This document shows positions 26,636 to 37,300 of a stretch of 61,703 bases of DNA, one piece after another. The DNA is from Bacteroidales bacterium (GTDB lineage Bacteria > Bacteroidota > Bacteroidia > Bacteroidales > GCA-2748055). The stretch covers positions 1 through 61,703 of the forward strand of contig JARGFM010000019.1 in NCBI GenBank assembly GCA_029210725.1, read 5' to 3'. Under the pieces are notes generated by a model that saw only the letters and a list, made by a program, of their open reading frames with translations, searched no databases and had not been told where the DNA came from. The position numbers and the translations under genes are program-made. Numbering within the stretch: the first letter of the stretch is position 1; every line of letters begins with the position of its first letter.

Positions 26636-27691
26636 TTAAGATAAACCTGATTTACCTGGCGATGTAAGCTTCTCCACTTTCCTTTCCAGTTCGTTGATTT
26701 GCTCCTTTATTTTTGGCAGGTTCCTGAACAGCAGATAACTGCGCTGGTAGGGTCCGAACTCAAAGGCAGGCGATCCCTGGATCACGATTCCCTCCTGTTT
26801 GATGTCCTTGGTGATACCCGACTGAGCTGCAATTTTGACGCCACTGGCAATGTTGATGTGTCCGATGAGACCCACCTGGCCGCCAAACATACAATTTTTA
26901 CCCACTTTGGTAGAACCGGAAATACCACTCTGAGCTGCAATGACCGTGTTTTCATCCACTTCGGCATTATGGGCGATCATTACCAGGTTATCGAGTTTCA
27001 CTCCTTTCCGTAGAATGGTAGCGCCCATGGTTGCACGGTCGACGGTGGTATTGGCCCCGATCTCCACGTGGTCCTCCAGGATCACCTTGCCCACCTGTGG
27101 TATTTTCTCATAATTGTTTTCCTGGTTGGGAGCAAATCCGAAACCGTCGCCCCCTATGATGGCCCCGGCGTGGATGGTGCAGTGGGCCCCGATCTCGCAG
27201 CCTTCGTAGATCTTTACCCCGGGGTGGAGAATGGAACCCTCGCCGATCCTTACATGGTCTCCTACATAGACCTGCGGATAGAGTTGTACCCCGTCGCCCA
27301 GGGAGACATTATCCGAAATAACTGTAAAGTCGCCCACGTACAAATCTTTTCCCAGTGAGGCTGTATCCGAAATGGAGGCCATTTTACTGATCCCGCTCTT
27401 CCTGGGTTTGCTCTGCTCGTAAAGCCTCAGAAGTGCTGCAAAGGATTCGTATGCGTTATTAACTCTGACCAGGGTGGCACGGATTTCTTTATGGGGCCTG
27501 AAATCAGCATTTACGATAACAATGGAAGATTGAGTATCGTAGATATATTTCTCATATTTCGGATTGGCCAGGAAGGAAAGGGTTCCGGGTTTCCCTTCTT
27601 CGATTTTACTTATGTCGCTAACACTGGCCTCGGGATTGCCTTCTACCGATCCTTTCAGGAAATCAGCAATAACAGCTGCAGTAAAATTCAT
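26636..27691 (-). CDS. lpxD: UDP-3-O-(3-hydroxyacyl)glucosamine N-acyltransferase LpxD
   Basis: Third enzyme of lipid A synthesis, 351 residues. The N-terminal uridine-binding domain ('LSFLANPKYEKYIYDTQSSIVIVNADF') precedes a hexapeptide-repeat beta-helix with the LpxD stretches 'IHAGAIIGGDGFGFAPN', 'IGANTTVDRATMGATILRKGVKLDNLVMIAHNAEV' (catalytic His in IAHN) and 'MFGGQVGLIGHINIA'. The C-terminal helix (LPKIKEQINELERKVEKL) is a coiled coil usual for the family. It follows the HD-domain gene by 21 bases and precedes lpxC-fabZ by 22. Confidence 0.95.
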   Translation of the reverse strand: MNFTAAVIADFLKGSVEGNPEASVSDISKIEEGKPGTLSFLANPKYEKYIYDTQSSIVIVNADFRPHKEIRATLVRVNNAYESFAALLRLYEQSKPRKSGISKMASISDTASLGKDLYVGDFTVISDNVSLGDGVQLYPQVYVGDHVRIGEGSILHPGVKIYEGCEIGAHCTIHAGAIIGGDGFGFAPNQENNYEKIPQVGKVILEDHVEIGANTTVDRATMGATILRKGVKLDNLVMIAHNAEVDENTVIAAQSGISGSTKVGKNCMFGGQVGLIGHINIASGVKIAAQSGITKDIKQEGIVIQGSPAFEFGPYQRSYLLFRNLPKIKEQINELERKVEKLTSPGKSGLS

Positions 27692-27712
27692 TCAGATTGT
27701 TTTAATAATTAC

Positions 27713-28948
27713 TTAATTGAGTGCTTTCTCTTTGATGAAACGGGGATAACAGAGGAAATATTTGCGAACTGTTTTCGATAATACCGAGATATTCAGAATA
27801 TCAGAGGCATCTGCGATATCGCGGGTGTTCCCGCTTTTATCCATGATGGTGATCCGGTCGTCCATATCACTGTATGCATAGTTACTGATGCTGTCCGATA
27901 CTACCAGGTATTCGGCCTCACGGGAGCTGATGGCAAGCTCTTCTGCAACCCGGTCCCTGAGCTTTTTCACAAGATCAGCCCGATAGGGCTGGTTATCCAG
28001 CTCAACCGAGAAGAGCCTCCTGTTGACCAATCCGTTTGCTAACATAGACAATACACGGTCGGAATTGTTGCACCAGACCTTTGCCGAAGCCATAATATCA
28101 TCATCGTCCAGCCGGGCAAACTCATCCAGTGAGATCTTCTTGTGCTCTCCCAGAAAGTAGAGCAGGGCAGGGGTGGCAAATAGTTCAACTCCCATGGCAG
28201 TAAGAGCCTGCGCTCTGCGCAGGAGCATAATCAGGATCTGTTCCGAGGCGATGACAGTCCGGTGAAGATAGACCTGCCAGTACATCAGTCTCCGGGCTAT
28301 CAGGAATTTTTCAATGGAATAGATCCCTTTCTTTTCCACCACCAGCTGGTCGTCCCGCACATTCAGCATCTTAATGATCCGGTCCGATCCAATCACCCCT
28401 TCCGTGACCCCGGTAAAAAAGCTGTCGCGTTTCAGATAGTCGAGTCGATCCATGTCGAGCTGACTGGAAACAAGCTGGTGCAGAAATTTTTTGGGATAGC
28501 GGTTCCTGAAAATTTCAATGGCCGGGGATAGTTCGTTCCGGAACTCACGGTTGAGTTGTTCCATAAACATCAGGCTGATTTCCTCGTGTGGAAGATGGTT
28601 GAACAGACTGTTTTCCAGGGAGTGGGAAAAGGGTCCGTGTCCGATATCATGCAAAAGGATAGCTATGGTGACTGCTTTGGCTTCCTCATGGCTGATGGCG
28701 TGACCCTTGGACCGGATCACTTCGATGGCCAGTCCCATCAGGTGCATGGCTCCAACTGCATGCTGGAAACGGGTGTGGTTAGCTCCCGGATAGACAAAAT
28801 GAGTCAGTCCGAGTTGCCGGATTCTTCTCAATCGCTGAAAAAGGGGATGTTCTATCAGATCAAATACCGTATCGAAAGGGATTTTGATAAACCCATAAAC
28901 AGGATCATTGATAATTTTCAGCTTATTGGTGGAAGAATGATTCCCCAT
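27713..28948 (-). CDS. HD-domain phosphohydrolase (dGTPase-like)
   Basis: A 411-residue protein. The metal-binding motif is complete: 'HTRFQHAVGAMHLMGLAIEV' gives the first His, 'AILLHDIGHGPFSHSLEN' the HD pair, and 'SSQLDMDRLDYLKRDSFFTGV' the last Asp. This is the arrangement of YdhJ/SAMHD1-like HD proteins that hydrolyse nucleotides. Homologues in this position before lpxD are common in Bacteroidota. Substrate not known; dNTP hydrolysis is plausible from the family. The ATG 28948 is 18 bases from a TAATTTTG -7 box on the minus strand (28966-28973). Confidence 0.87.
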   Translation of the reverse strand: MGNHSSTNKLKIINDPVYGFIKIPFDTVFDLIEHPLFQRLRRIRQLGLTHFVYPGANHTRFQHAVGAMHLMGLAIEVIRSKGHAISHEEAKAVTIAILLHDIGHGPFSHSLENSLFNHLPHEEISLMFMEQLNREFRNELSPAIEIFRNRYPKKFLHQLVSSQLDMDRLDYLKRDSFFTGVTEGVIGSDRIIKMLNVRDDQLVVEKKGIYSIEKFLIARRLMYWQVYLHRTVIASEQILIMLLRRAQALTAMGVELFATPALLYFLGEHKKISLDEFARLDDDDIMASAKVWCNNSDRVLSMLANGLVNRRLFSVELDNQPYRADLVKKLRDRVAEELAISSREAEYLVVSDSISNYAYSDMDDRITIMDKSGNTRDIADASDILNISVLSKTVRKYFLCYPRFIKEKALN

Positions 28949-28965
28949 CTGGGTCCTTTGTGAGA

Positions 28966-28973
28966 CAAAATTA
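28966..28973 (-). promoter_or_regulatory. -7 element upstream of the HD gene / lpx operon
   Basis: Minus-strand TAATTTTG matches TAnnTTTG. It would start a transcript near 28959 with a very short leader. No -33 TTTG is found at the usual distance. Confidence 0.4.
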
Positions 28974-29023
28974 TGTTTTTATTGCTATAATCGGGTTTAT
29001 ATCAGCGAAAAAACAAACAGTTC

Positions 29024-29054
29024 TTTGTAAATTTCATGATTATTAGTACTTTTG
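29024..29054 (+). promoter_or_regulatory. Promoter of the rimP-nusA-infB operon
   Basis: TTTG (29024-29027), a 19-base spacer and TACTTTTG (29047-29054) match the Bacteroidota consensus fully. The transcript should start near 29061, leaving a leader of about 55 bases that carries the hairpin at 29080-29099. Confidence 0.6.
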
Positions 29055-29079
29055 CGCTGTCGTTAGGAGATATGTGTTC

Positions 29080-29099
29080 TAGGGGGCTTTTGTCCCCTA
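29080..29099 (+). ncRNA. rimP leader hairpin
   Basis: TAGGGG (29080-29085) pairs with CCCCTA (29094-29099) around GCTTTTGT, followed by a T-rich stretch and then the rimP ATG at 29117. Short GC-rich hairpins with a CTTTTG-type loop precede rimP in many bacteria, and Rfam holds a rimP leader family. I cannot test whether this one belongs. It may act as an attenuator or NusA-responsive site. Confidence 0.5.
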
Positions 29100-29116
29100 T
29101 TTTGTTACCTGAAAAA

Positions 29117-29542
29117 ATGATTACGACGGAGCATATAAAAGAGTTGGTGGTGCAACACATCCGGGGATCAGATATCTTCCTGGTGGAGATAGTTGTGAAA
29201 CCCGGGAATTTGATTACAGTACAGCTTGACAGGCCGGAGGGAATCTCCATTGATGAGTGTGTGTCTATCAGCCGGTTCCTGAATGAATCGCTGGACCGTG
29301 AAGTGGAGGATTATTCTCTGGAGGTTTCATCACCGGGACTGGGAGGTGCCTTCCGGGTCAGGCAACAATATGAGAAGAATCTCGGTCGTGACATTGAGGT
29401 GCTTTATACCGATGGGATCAAGGTGACAGGCAAACTGGAAAAAGTAGGGGACAAAGGGATTATTCTGAACATAAACGGAGAGAACGAGGAGATTGGTTTT
29501 GAAGAGATCAAAACCGCAAAAGCAATAATATCATTTAATTGA
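29117..29542 (+). CDS. rimP: Ribosome maturation factor RimP
   Basis: Assists 30S subunit assembly. 141 residues from ATG 29117; 'GSDIFLVEIVVKPGNLITVQLDRPEGISIDECVSISRFLNESLD' and 'YSLEVSSPGLGGAFRVRQQYEKNLGRDIEV' are standard RimP (the SSPG motif is diagnostic). An in-frame start 81 bases upstream would include the leader hairpin in the coding region and is rejected. It heads the conserved rimP-nusA-infB transcription unit. Confidence 0.94.
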   Translation: MITTEHIKELVVQHIRGSDIFLVEIVVKPGNLITVQLDRPEGISIDECVSISRFLNESLDREVEDYSLEVSSPGLGGAFRVRQQYEKNLGRDIEVLYTDGIKVTGKLEKVGDKGIILNINGENEEIGFEEIKTAKAIISFN

Positions 29543-29557
29543 TTCAATGGAATAGCG

Positions 29558-30793
29558 ATGGAAAATCTTAATTTGATCGAGACATTTTCCGAATTTAAGG
29601 AATTAAAGAACATCGACCGTGTGACCATGATGAGCGTCCTTGAGGATGTATTCAGGGGTATGCTGCTGAAGAAATACGGAACCGATGAAAATTTCGACAT
29701 CATCATCAATATCGATAAGGGGGATTTCGAGATCTGGAGAAACCGTGAGGTGGTCGACGATGATGATCTGGAAGATGCAGCCCTGCAAATTGCTCTCTCA
29801 AAAGCGAAAGAGATTGATGATGATTACGAGGTTGGGGAAGAAGTAACCGATGAGGTGAAGCTTGGAGATTTTGGAAGAAGGGCTATCCTGGCACTGCGCC
29901 AGAACCTCTCTGCAAGGATCATGGAGCTGGAAAAGAACCATTTATATAATAAATACAAGGATAGGATTGGTGATGTGGTTACCGGCGAGGTCTACCAGGT
30001 ATGGAAAAGAGAAATCCTGATTCTGGATGATGAAGGAAACGAATTGATCCTGCCCAAAGCCGAACAAATTCCTTCGGACTATTTCCGGAAAGGAGACACC
30101 ATCCGGGCAGTTGTGATAAAGGTGGATATGCGCAATGCCAATCCGCTGATCATTCTTTCGAGGACCTCCCCTGTGTTTTTGGAGCGTTTATTTGAGCTGG
30201 AGGTTCCTGAAATATTTGACGGACTGATCACCATTAAGAAGATTGTCAGGGTACCGGGCGAAAGGGCCAAGGTGGCTGTGGAATCTTACGATGAAAGGAT
30301 TGATCCGGTGGGCGCCTGTGTGGGCATGAAGGGATCGCGCATCCATGGCATCGTCAGGGAACTGAAGAATGAGAATATTGATGTGATCAACTTCACCAGC
30401 AATATTCAGTTATTTATTACACGGGCGCTGAGTCCTGCCAAAATCACCTCCATCAAGCTGGATGATGAGGTGAAGCGTGCAGAGGTTTACCTGCAGCCCA
30501 AAGAAGTAAGCCTGGCCATTGGGAAGGGAGGCCTGAATATCAAACTGGCCAGTCAGCTCACCGGATATGAAATTGATGTATATCGTGAATCCGACGAGGA
30601 TGACGAGGATGTGAACCTGGAAGAATTTGCTGATGAAATTGAGAGCTGGGTACTGGATGAACTGAAAGCCATAGGATGCGATACTGCCAAGTCGGTATTG
30701 AACCTGAGCGTGGCTGACCTGGTTAAAAGGACTGACCTGGAAGAGGAGACCATCACGGACCTGGTCAATGTGCTTAAAGCAGAATTTGAATAG
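29558..30793 (+). CDS. nusA: Transcription termination/antitermination factor NusA
   Basis: 411 residues: N-terminal RNA-polymerase-binding domain to about 125, S1 domain ('GDVVTGEVYQVWKREILILDDEGNELILP'), and two KH domains ('VDPVGACVGMKGSRIHGIVRELKNENIDVI' style GMKGSRI loop, then 'LAIGKGGLNIKLASQLTGYEIDV'). A helix-hairpin-helix C-terminal part follows ('IGCDTAKSVLNLSVADLVKRTDL'). Located 15 bases after rimP and 6 before infB. Confidence 0.95.
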   Translation: MENLNLIETFSEFKELKNIDRVTMMSVLEDVFRGMLLKKYGTDENFDIIINIDKGDFEIWRNREVVDDDDLEDAALQIALSKAKEIDDDYEVGEEVTDEVKLGDFGRRAILALRQNLSARIMELEKNHLYNKYKDRIGDVVTGEVYQVWKREILILDDEGNELILPKAEQIPSDYFRKGDTIRAVVIKVDMRNANPLIILSRTSPVFLERLFELEVPEIFDGLITIKKIVRVPGERAKVAVESYDERIDPVGACVGMKGSRIHGIVRELKNENIDVINFTSNIQLFITRALSPAKITSIKLDDEVKRAEVYLQPKEVSLAIGKGGLNIKLASQLTGYEIDVYRESDEDDEDVNLEEFADEIESWVLDELKAIGCDTAKSVLNLSVADLVKRTDLEEETITDLVNVLKAEFE

Positions 30794-30799
30794 AATTAT

Positions 30800-33721
30800 A
30801 TGGCTGAAACAAAGGCAACAAGACTTAGTAAAGCTGCCCGGGAGTTTAACGTAGGGATTTCAACCATCGTTGAATTTCTTGGGAAGAAGGGACATGTGAT
30901 CGATTCCAATCCTAACAGTAAACTGGAACCGGAGCTGTATGATCTCCTTCAGGAGGAATACAGTTCCGATCTGAATGTGAAGAAGGAATCGGAAAAGCTG
31001 ATGCTTAAGAACCTCAGAGACAGACAGGAGTCTCTCTCTTTGGAAGATGTTCCCGAAACAGCCGAGCAGGAGGAGCCCGAAGAGTTAATTATTACGGACC
31101 ATACGACAGGGACGGCCGATAAGGTCTCCTCTGTCATTGAGGAAAATGCCCCTGTGGCCAAAGAGGAACCGGAACCTGAAAAAGAGGAGCCAGTTGTTGA
31201 ACCCCCCGTGGAAACGGAGGAGAAGAAGGCTGACGGGGCTGAGAAAAGCGAAGAACCCGGCGAGAACGGGCCGGAGGCGGAAGAAGTGGGAAGCGGCCCC
31301 AGGGTGGTTGGGAAAATCGATCTGGATTCCATGAATCAGAAGACGAGGCCCAGTAAAAAGCCCAAAGCCAGGAGTGAGGAGCCTGAAAGTAAGAAGGAGG
31401 AGGAAAAGGCCGATCAGGCGAAAGCAGTTGAAGCTGTTTCCAAAACAGAGGAAGAGAAGGAAGTCAAAGAGGCTCCCCCTCCGGAAGAGGAGAAGGTGGT
31501 GGAAGAACAGCCTGAAAAAGTCGAAGAGGCAGCCTCGGAAAAGGATAAAGCCAGGACGGAAGAGGAACGGAACCATATTCCCACACGAGTGGCGAAACTG
31601 ACCGGCCCCACGGTGGTTGGGAAGATTGATCTGCCTGAAAAGAGGGTAAGCAAGAAGAAGCCGGTAGCATCGAGTAAGGAGGACCTGCATCTCGATCAAA
31701 AGAAAAAGAGAAAAAGGATCAAAAAGGAGACCGGACCGGTCGACTTTGATAATCAGGCTAAAGCCGGCGGAAGAGAAAAGGGAGGAAAGAAACGAAAGCG
31801 TGCCTCCAGGCCGGAGGTGAATGAGGAGGATGTTCAAAAGCAAATTAAGGATACCCTGGCCAAACTGACCAGCAAGGGTACAAAATCCAGGACCTCCAAA
31901 TACAGGCGTGAGAAGCGTGATGCCGTTCAGGCCAAGTTGCAGGAGGAGAGTGATCAGCTGGAACAGAGAATGAATGTCTTGCAGGTTACAGAGTTTGTAT
32001 CTGTTAACGAGCTGGCCACAATGATGAAAGTTCCTCCTACAGAGGTTATACAGACCTGTATGAACCTGGGGCTTTTTGTCTCTATAAATCAACGCCTCGA
32101 CGCGGAAACCATGTCCCTGGTGGCAGATGAATTTGACTTCAAGGTGGAATTTGTAAGCGTGGATCTGGTGAAATCCATCAAGGAGGTGGAGGATGCCCCC
32201 GAAGACCTGGTTCCCCGATCACCTATAGTGACAGTGATGGGACACGTAGACCATGGAAAAACAAAACTACTGGACGTGGTTCGTCATGCCAATGTGGTAG
32301 CCGGAGAGGCCGGCGGAATTACACAGCATATCGGGGCCTACAGCGTAACCCTGGAGGATGAGCGGAAGATCACCTTCCTGGACACGCCCGGTCACGAAGC
32401 CTTTACGGCCATGCGTGCCAGGGGTGCCCAGATTACCGATGTGGCCATCATTGTGGTGGCTGCCGATGACGGAGTGAAGCCACAGACCGTGGAGGCCATT
32501 AATCATGCCGCCGCCGCTGGTGTTCCCATTGTTTTTGCCATCAATAAGATCGATCTTCCGGCCGCGAATCCGGAAAAGATCAAGGATGAGCTGGCTCAGA
32601 TGAACTATATGGTAGAAGACTGGGGAGGTAAATACCAGAGCCAGGAGATCTCGGCCAAAGGAATTATTAATATTGAGGAGCTGCTGGAGAAAGTACTGCT
32701 GGAAGCAGAGCTTCTCGATCTGAAGGCTAATCCCAATAAGTCCGCACGGGGTACCGTGATCGAATCGACCCTCGACCGGGGAAGGGGCAATATCGCTACC
32801 ATCCTGGTTGAATCGGGTACACTTAGAATCGGAGATGTGGTGCTGGCCGGACAACATTATGGCCATGTGAAAGCCATGTTCAATGAAAGAGGAAAGAAGA
32901 TCGAGGAGGCCGGACCTTCTACGCCCGTTCTGATCCTGGGTCTGAATGGGGCCCCACAGGCAGGAGAGAGTTTTAATGTGATGGATACCGATAAGGAAGC
33001 CAAAGATATTGCAAACAAGAGGGAGCAGCTGCAGCGTGAGCAGGAACTGAGGACCACGAAACATCTGACTCTGGATGAAATTGGACGCCGGATTGCCCTG
33101 GGTAGTTTTCAGGAACTGAATGTGATCGTGAAAGGGGATGTGGACGGCTCCATTGAGGCGCTCTCAGACTCCCTGATTAAGCTAAGCACCGAGGAGATTC
33201 AGGTCAATATCAAACATAAGGCCGTGGGACAAATCTCAGAATCGGATATCCTGCTGGCTGCCGCATCCAATGCCATTGTAATCGGGTTCCAGGTGAGGCC
33301 ATCGCTCAGTGCCAGAAAGCTGGCCGAGAAGGAGCAGATCGACATTCGCCTCTATTCCATTATCTACGATGCTATCGGAGAGGTAAAAGCGGCCATGGAG
33401 GGCATGCTAAGCCCGGAGATCAAGGAGGATATTATCGGAACCCTGGAGATCCTGGAGACCTTTAAGATCACCAAGGTGGGAACCATCGCTGGATGTATGG
33501 TCCGGGAAGGCAAGATCAGGCGTAACTCCAAGGTGCGGCTTATCCGTGACGGTATCGTTATCTATAGTGGAGAACTGGGCTCCTTAAAGCGTTTCAAGGA
33601 TGATGCCAGGGAGGTGGTTTCAGGTCTGGAATGTGGACTTAACATTGAAAATTTCAATGATATCAAAGTGGGGGATATGGTCGAGGCTTACGAAGAGACC
33701 GAGATGAAAAAGACCCTCTAG
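30800..33721 (+). CDS. infB: Translation initiation factor IF-2
   Basis: 973 residues. After a short N-terminal IF2N domain come about 330 residues of highly charged, Glu/Lys/Pro-rich linker, then a second IF2N-like domain, the GTPase domain and the C-terminal domains. GTPase motifs: GHVDHGKT (near residue 480), DTPGHEAF and NKIDLP. The C-terminal fMet-tRNA-binding domain is marked by '[27 protein letters not shown]'. The linker holds two copies of the motif VVGKIDL (about residues 168 and 271), each followed by a basic patch. The long linker is common in Bacteroidota. Confidence 0.95.
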   Translation: MAETKATRLSKAAREFNVGISTIVEFLGKKGHVIDSNPNSKLEPELYDLLQEEYSSDLNVKKESEKLMLKNLRDRQESLSLEDVPETAEQEEPEELIITDHTTGTADKVSSVIEENAPVAKEEPEPEKEEPVVEPPVETEEKKADGAEKSEEPGENGPEAEEVGSGPRVVGKIDLDSMNQKTRPSKKPKARSEEPESKKEEEKADQAKAVEAVSKTEEEKEVKEAPPPEEEKVVEEQPEKVEEAASEKDKARTEEERNHIPTRVAKLTGPTVVGKIDLPEKRVSKKKPVASSKEDLHLDQKKKRKRIKKETGPVDFDNQAKAGGREKGGKKRKRASRPEVNEEDVQKQIKDTLAKLTSKGTKSRTSKYRREKRDAVQAKLQEESDQLEQRMNVLQVTEFVSVNELATMMKVPPTEVIQTCMNLGLFVSINQRLDAETMSLVADEFDFKVEFVSVDLVKSIKEVEDAPEDLVPRSPIVTVMGHVDHGKTKLLDVVRHANVVAGEAGGITQHIGAYSVTLEDERKITFLDTPGHEAFTAMRARGAQITDVAIIVVAADDGVKPQTVEAINHAAAAGVPIVFAINKIDLPAANPEKIKDELAQMNYMVEDWGGKYQSQEISAKGIINIEELLEKVLLEAELLDLKANPNKSARGTVIESTLDRGRGNIATILVESGTLRIGDVVLAGQHYGHVKAMFNERGKKIEEAGPSTPVLILGLNGAPQAGESFNVMDTDKEAKDIANKREQLQREQELRTTKHLTLDEIGRRIALGSFQELNVIVKGDVDGSIEALSDSLIKLSTEEIQVNIKHKAVGQISESDILLAAASNAIVIGFQVRPSLSARKLAEKEQIDIRLYSIIYDAIGEVKAAMEGMLSPEIKEDIIGTLEILETFKITKVGTIAGCMVREGKIRRNSKVRLIRDGIVIYSGELGSLKRFKDDAREVVSGLECGLNIENFNDIKVGDMVEAYEETEMKKTL

Positions 33722-33781
33722 CTCTCATACGGATATTATCCCGGAGAGTATTGTTATATTAGCATACCAAAACCAAGAGGT

Positions 33782-34363
33782 ATGTATGAATATATCGAGG
33801 GGGAATTTGTTGAGAAAAGTCCGGCACATATCATTGTACAGGCAGGTCACCTGGCTTATTTTATTCACATTTCCGTTTTTACCTACAGCCAGATCAGCAG
33901 CCAGCCGGCCGGAAAGATTTATCTGCATTTTGTAGTCAGGGAAGATGCGCAGATCCTCTTTGGATTTGGCAGCCGCGAGGAGAGGGAAATCTTCCGGATG
34001 CTTATTTCGGTATCGGGTGTGGGGGCCAATACGGCCCGCCTGATTCTTTCCTCTCTGTCACCGGAAGAGATCACTCAGGCCATCCTGGCAGGAAATGTCT
34101 CCCTTTTGCAGGGAATCAAGGGCATTGGTGTTAAATCTGCTCAACGAATCATTGTGGATTTGAAGGATAAGGTCGGCAAAGGTGCGGGAATTGATGAATT
34201 ATTCTTTTCACAGAACAATACCAGTCGTGAAGAAGCGTTATCTGCTTTAGTAGCACTGGGTTTTCCAAAGAAAACTGTTGAGAAGATTCTGACCCGTATT
34301 TTATCAGAGCAGCCCGAGCTTTCTGTTGAGGAGGTGGTGAAGGCTGCCTTGAAGTTTATGTAG
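33782..34363 (+). CDS. ruvA: Holliday junction helicase subunit RuvA
   Basis: 193 residues. OB-fold N-terminus ('MYEYIEGEFVEKSPAHIIVQAGHLAYFIHIS'), the helix-hairpin-helix pair 'LISVSGVGANTARLILSSL' and 'QGIKGIGVKSAQRIIVDLKDKV', and the C-terminal RuvB-binding domain ('ALSALVALGFPKKTVEKIL') are all present. A ribosome site AAGAGG precedes the ATG. Its TAG stop overlaps the GTG start of sprA. Confidence 0.94.
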   Translation: MYEYIEGEFVEKSPAHIIVQAGHLAYFIHISVFTYSQISSQPAGKIYLHFVVREDAQILFGFGSREEREIFRMLISVSGVGANTARLILSSLSPEEITQAILAGNVSLLQGIKGIGVKSAQRIIVDLKDKVGKGAGIDELFFSQNNTSREEALSALVALGFPKKTVEKILTRILSEQPELSVEEVVKAALKFM

Positions 34364-37300
34364 TGAACCATCGGTATAACCACATATTTCTGATACTCAT
34401 TGGATTCTTGCTGGCTTTGGGAGCCAGTGCCCAGGATTCAACCCTCCATTTCCCCTTCTCAGACAAGGGCTCTTATCCCTTCTCCTTTTCGGAACAGAGT
34501 TCGCCTCTCTACCTGAAAAACCCGTCGAACATTAACTCCAGGGTGGTTTATGATCCCCTGACCGGGAAATATGTTTTCACCGAAACCATAGGGTCCTGGA
34601 ATTACAGGAACCCCTCCCAGATGACCATGGAACAGTATGCCGCTTATGACCTGAAGCAGCAGGTAAACGACTACTGGAGATTAAAAGCGAGTGGTTCTTC
34701 CCTGGATCAACAACTCTCGTTTATCCCCCCCATTCAGGTGGGCGGGGAGGCATTCGATAAACTGTTCGGATCTAATGTGATCAATATTGTTCCATCCGGT
34801 TCGGCCGAGCTGATCTTCGGATTTAATCTGAGCAAACAGGATAATCCCAATATTAATGAGCGGCTCCGGTCGGTTCCCTCCTTTACTTTCGATGAAAAGA
34901 TCATCATGAATGTGGCAGGCTCCATTGGAGATAAGATGGCCATGGATATCAGTTACAATACGGAGGCCACCTTCGATTTTGAAAACCAGACCAAGCTGGA
35001 GTATTCAGGGAAAGAGGATGAGATCATCAAGAAGATCGAGGGCGGGAACGTAAACCTTCCGCTGCCCGGTTCCCTGATCAGCGGCAGCCAGAGCCTTTTT
35101 GGCCTGAAAACGGAACTGCAATTCGGGAAAATGACCGTGACCAGTGTTTTCTCCCAGCAGCGGGGCGAGTCGTCGGTCATTAATGTACAGGGTGGGTCGC
35201 AGCTTAGCGAATACTCCGTTACGGTGGATGACTACGATGCCAACAAGCACTTTTTTCTATCCGAATATTTCCGCGAAAACTATAACCAGGCACTATCCCG
35301 TCTGCCCATCATTACTTCCGATGTCTCCATCACCCGGATCGAAGTGTGGGTGACCAATAAAACAACCAATTTCGAGCAGTCCAGAAACATTGTAGTGGTC
35401 AATGATCTGGCCGAACCCTATCCCAGGTATTACGACCGCGATCCGGGCCAGACGGGATCATACCCCAGGAATGAGCTGAACAATGCTTATGTGGAGCTGA
35501 CCACCACCCATTCGGCAATCAGGGATATCAAGAATGTAACCAGCGAGCTCGAGGGGGCGGGCCTGGTCCTGGGAACCGATTTTGAGAAGATTGAAAATGC
35601 CAGGTTACTCTCGCCCAGGGAATACACCTTCAACGACAAATTGGGTTATATCTCGCTGAATACAGCCCTGAATACCGATGAGATTCTGGCCGTGGCCTAT
35701 GAATATACCTACCGGGGACAAACCTTCCGGGTGGGAGAGCTTTCGGAGTCCAGCGGTATCAGTGCGCCTTCCTCGCTGATGATGAAATTGTTAAAGCCTA
35801 CGAATTTCACACCAAGGAGCTATACCTGGGACCTGATGATGAAAAACGTCTATGCCCTGGGAGCTTACCAGGTGAACGAGGACGAGTTTACCCTGGATGT
35901 GCTGTATCGTGACGATAAAACTGGGAACGCCGTAAACTACCTGCCCGGCGGGGACCTGGACAAGACCATTTTGATCCGCCTGCTGAACCTGGATAACATG
36001 AATTCGCAGCGTGATCCCTATCCGGACGGGGTCTTTGACTTTATAAGCGGAATTACCATCAGTCCCTCCAACGGACGGGTTTTTTTCCCACTGCTGGAAC
36101 CTTTCGGGTCGGACCTGACAAAGATCCTGACCGACAGCCTGGATGCAGAGGCTGCCGGGGAAGCCATAGAAAAGTTTGTATTCCAGGAGCTCTATGATTC
36201 CACCAAGACCAAGGCCCAGCAAATTGCAGAGAAGAATAAATTCCTGATCGCAGGAGAATACTCCTCTTCCAGCAGCTCGGAAATCATGCTGAACGCCATG
36301 AATGTGCCGCAGGGATCGGTGAAGGTATCTGCCGGGGGACGGGAGTTGATGGAGGGAGCCGATTATACGGTGGATTATATGCTGGGACGGGTTACCATCA
36401 TCAACCAGGGGATCCTGGAATCGGGCACACCCATCCGCATCTCCCTGGAGAACCAATCGCTGTTTAATTTCCAGACCAAGACCCTGGTGGGGACCCACCT
36501 GGATTACCGGGTGACGGATAAATTTAACCTGGGGGCCACCGCCATACACCTGACCGAAAGACCGCTTACCCAGAAGGTGAATATCGGGGACGAACCTATT
36601 TCTAACACCATCTGGGGCCTGAACGGGAACTACAGCACCGAGTCGCAGTTTCTCACTACCCTGGTGGATAAACTTCCCTTCCTGGAGACCAAGGCTCCCT
36701 CCACCATTACCATTGTGGGTGAGTTTGCTCAGCTGATACCGGGACACTCCCGGGCTATTGAGAAAGAAGGGAATGCATATATCGATGATTTTGAGGGTTC
36801 CGAGACCTCTATCGACCTGAAACAGTTCTCTTCCTGGAAACTGTCCAGTACGCCCCGCGGTTTTTTCCCGGAAGCGGAGTTGAACAATAACAGGGCCTAT
36901 GGATACAACCGGGCCAGACTGGCATGGTACCACATCGATCCGCTCTTTGTGAATCCCGACTCCCGTACGCCTGACTATATCAAGGCCAATCCCGATTATA
37001 TGTCCAGTGCCTATGTGTACGAGGTGTATGAGCAGGATATTTTTCCAAACAAGGAATATCAAAACGGGATTCCCACCAGGGTCAGCGTGCTGAATCTGGC
37101 CTATTACCCCGGGGAGCGGGGACCCTACAACTATGATTTTGAGCGGATCGGACCGGAGGGAAACCTGCTGGAACCTGAAGAGCGATGGGGAGGGATCATG
37201 AGAGAAATCTACTCCAGCGACTTTGAGAAGGCCAATGTGGAGTTTATCGAATTCTGGCTGATGGATCCCTTTGCCGAGATGCCCAATCACAGCGGCGGGG

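Noticed and set aside
27713-28948. HD hydrolase as a phage-defence dGTPase
   Set aside because: It sits in a core lipid A cluster with no other defence gene, and the same context is usual in Bacteroidota.
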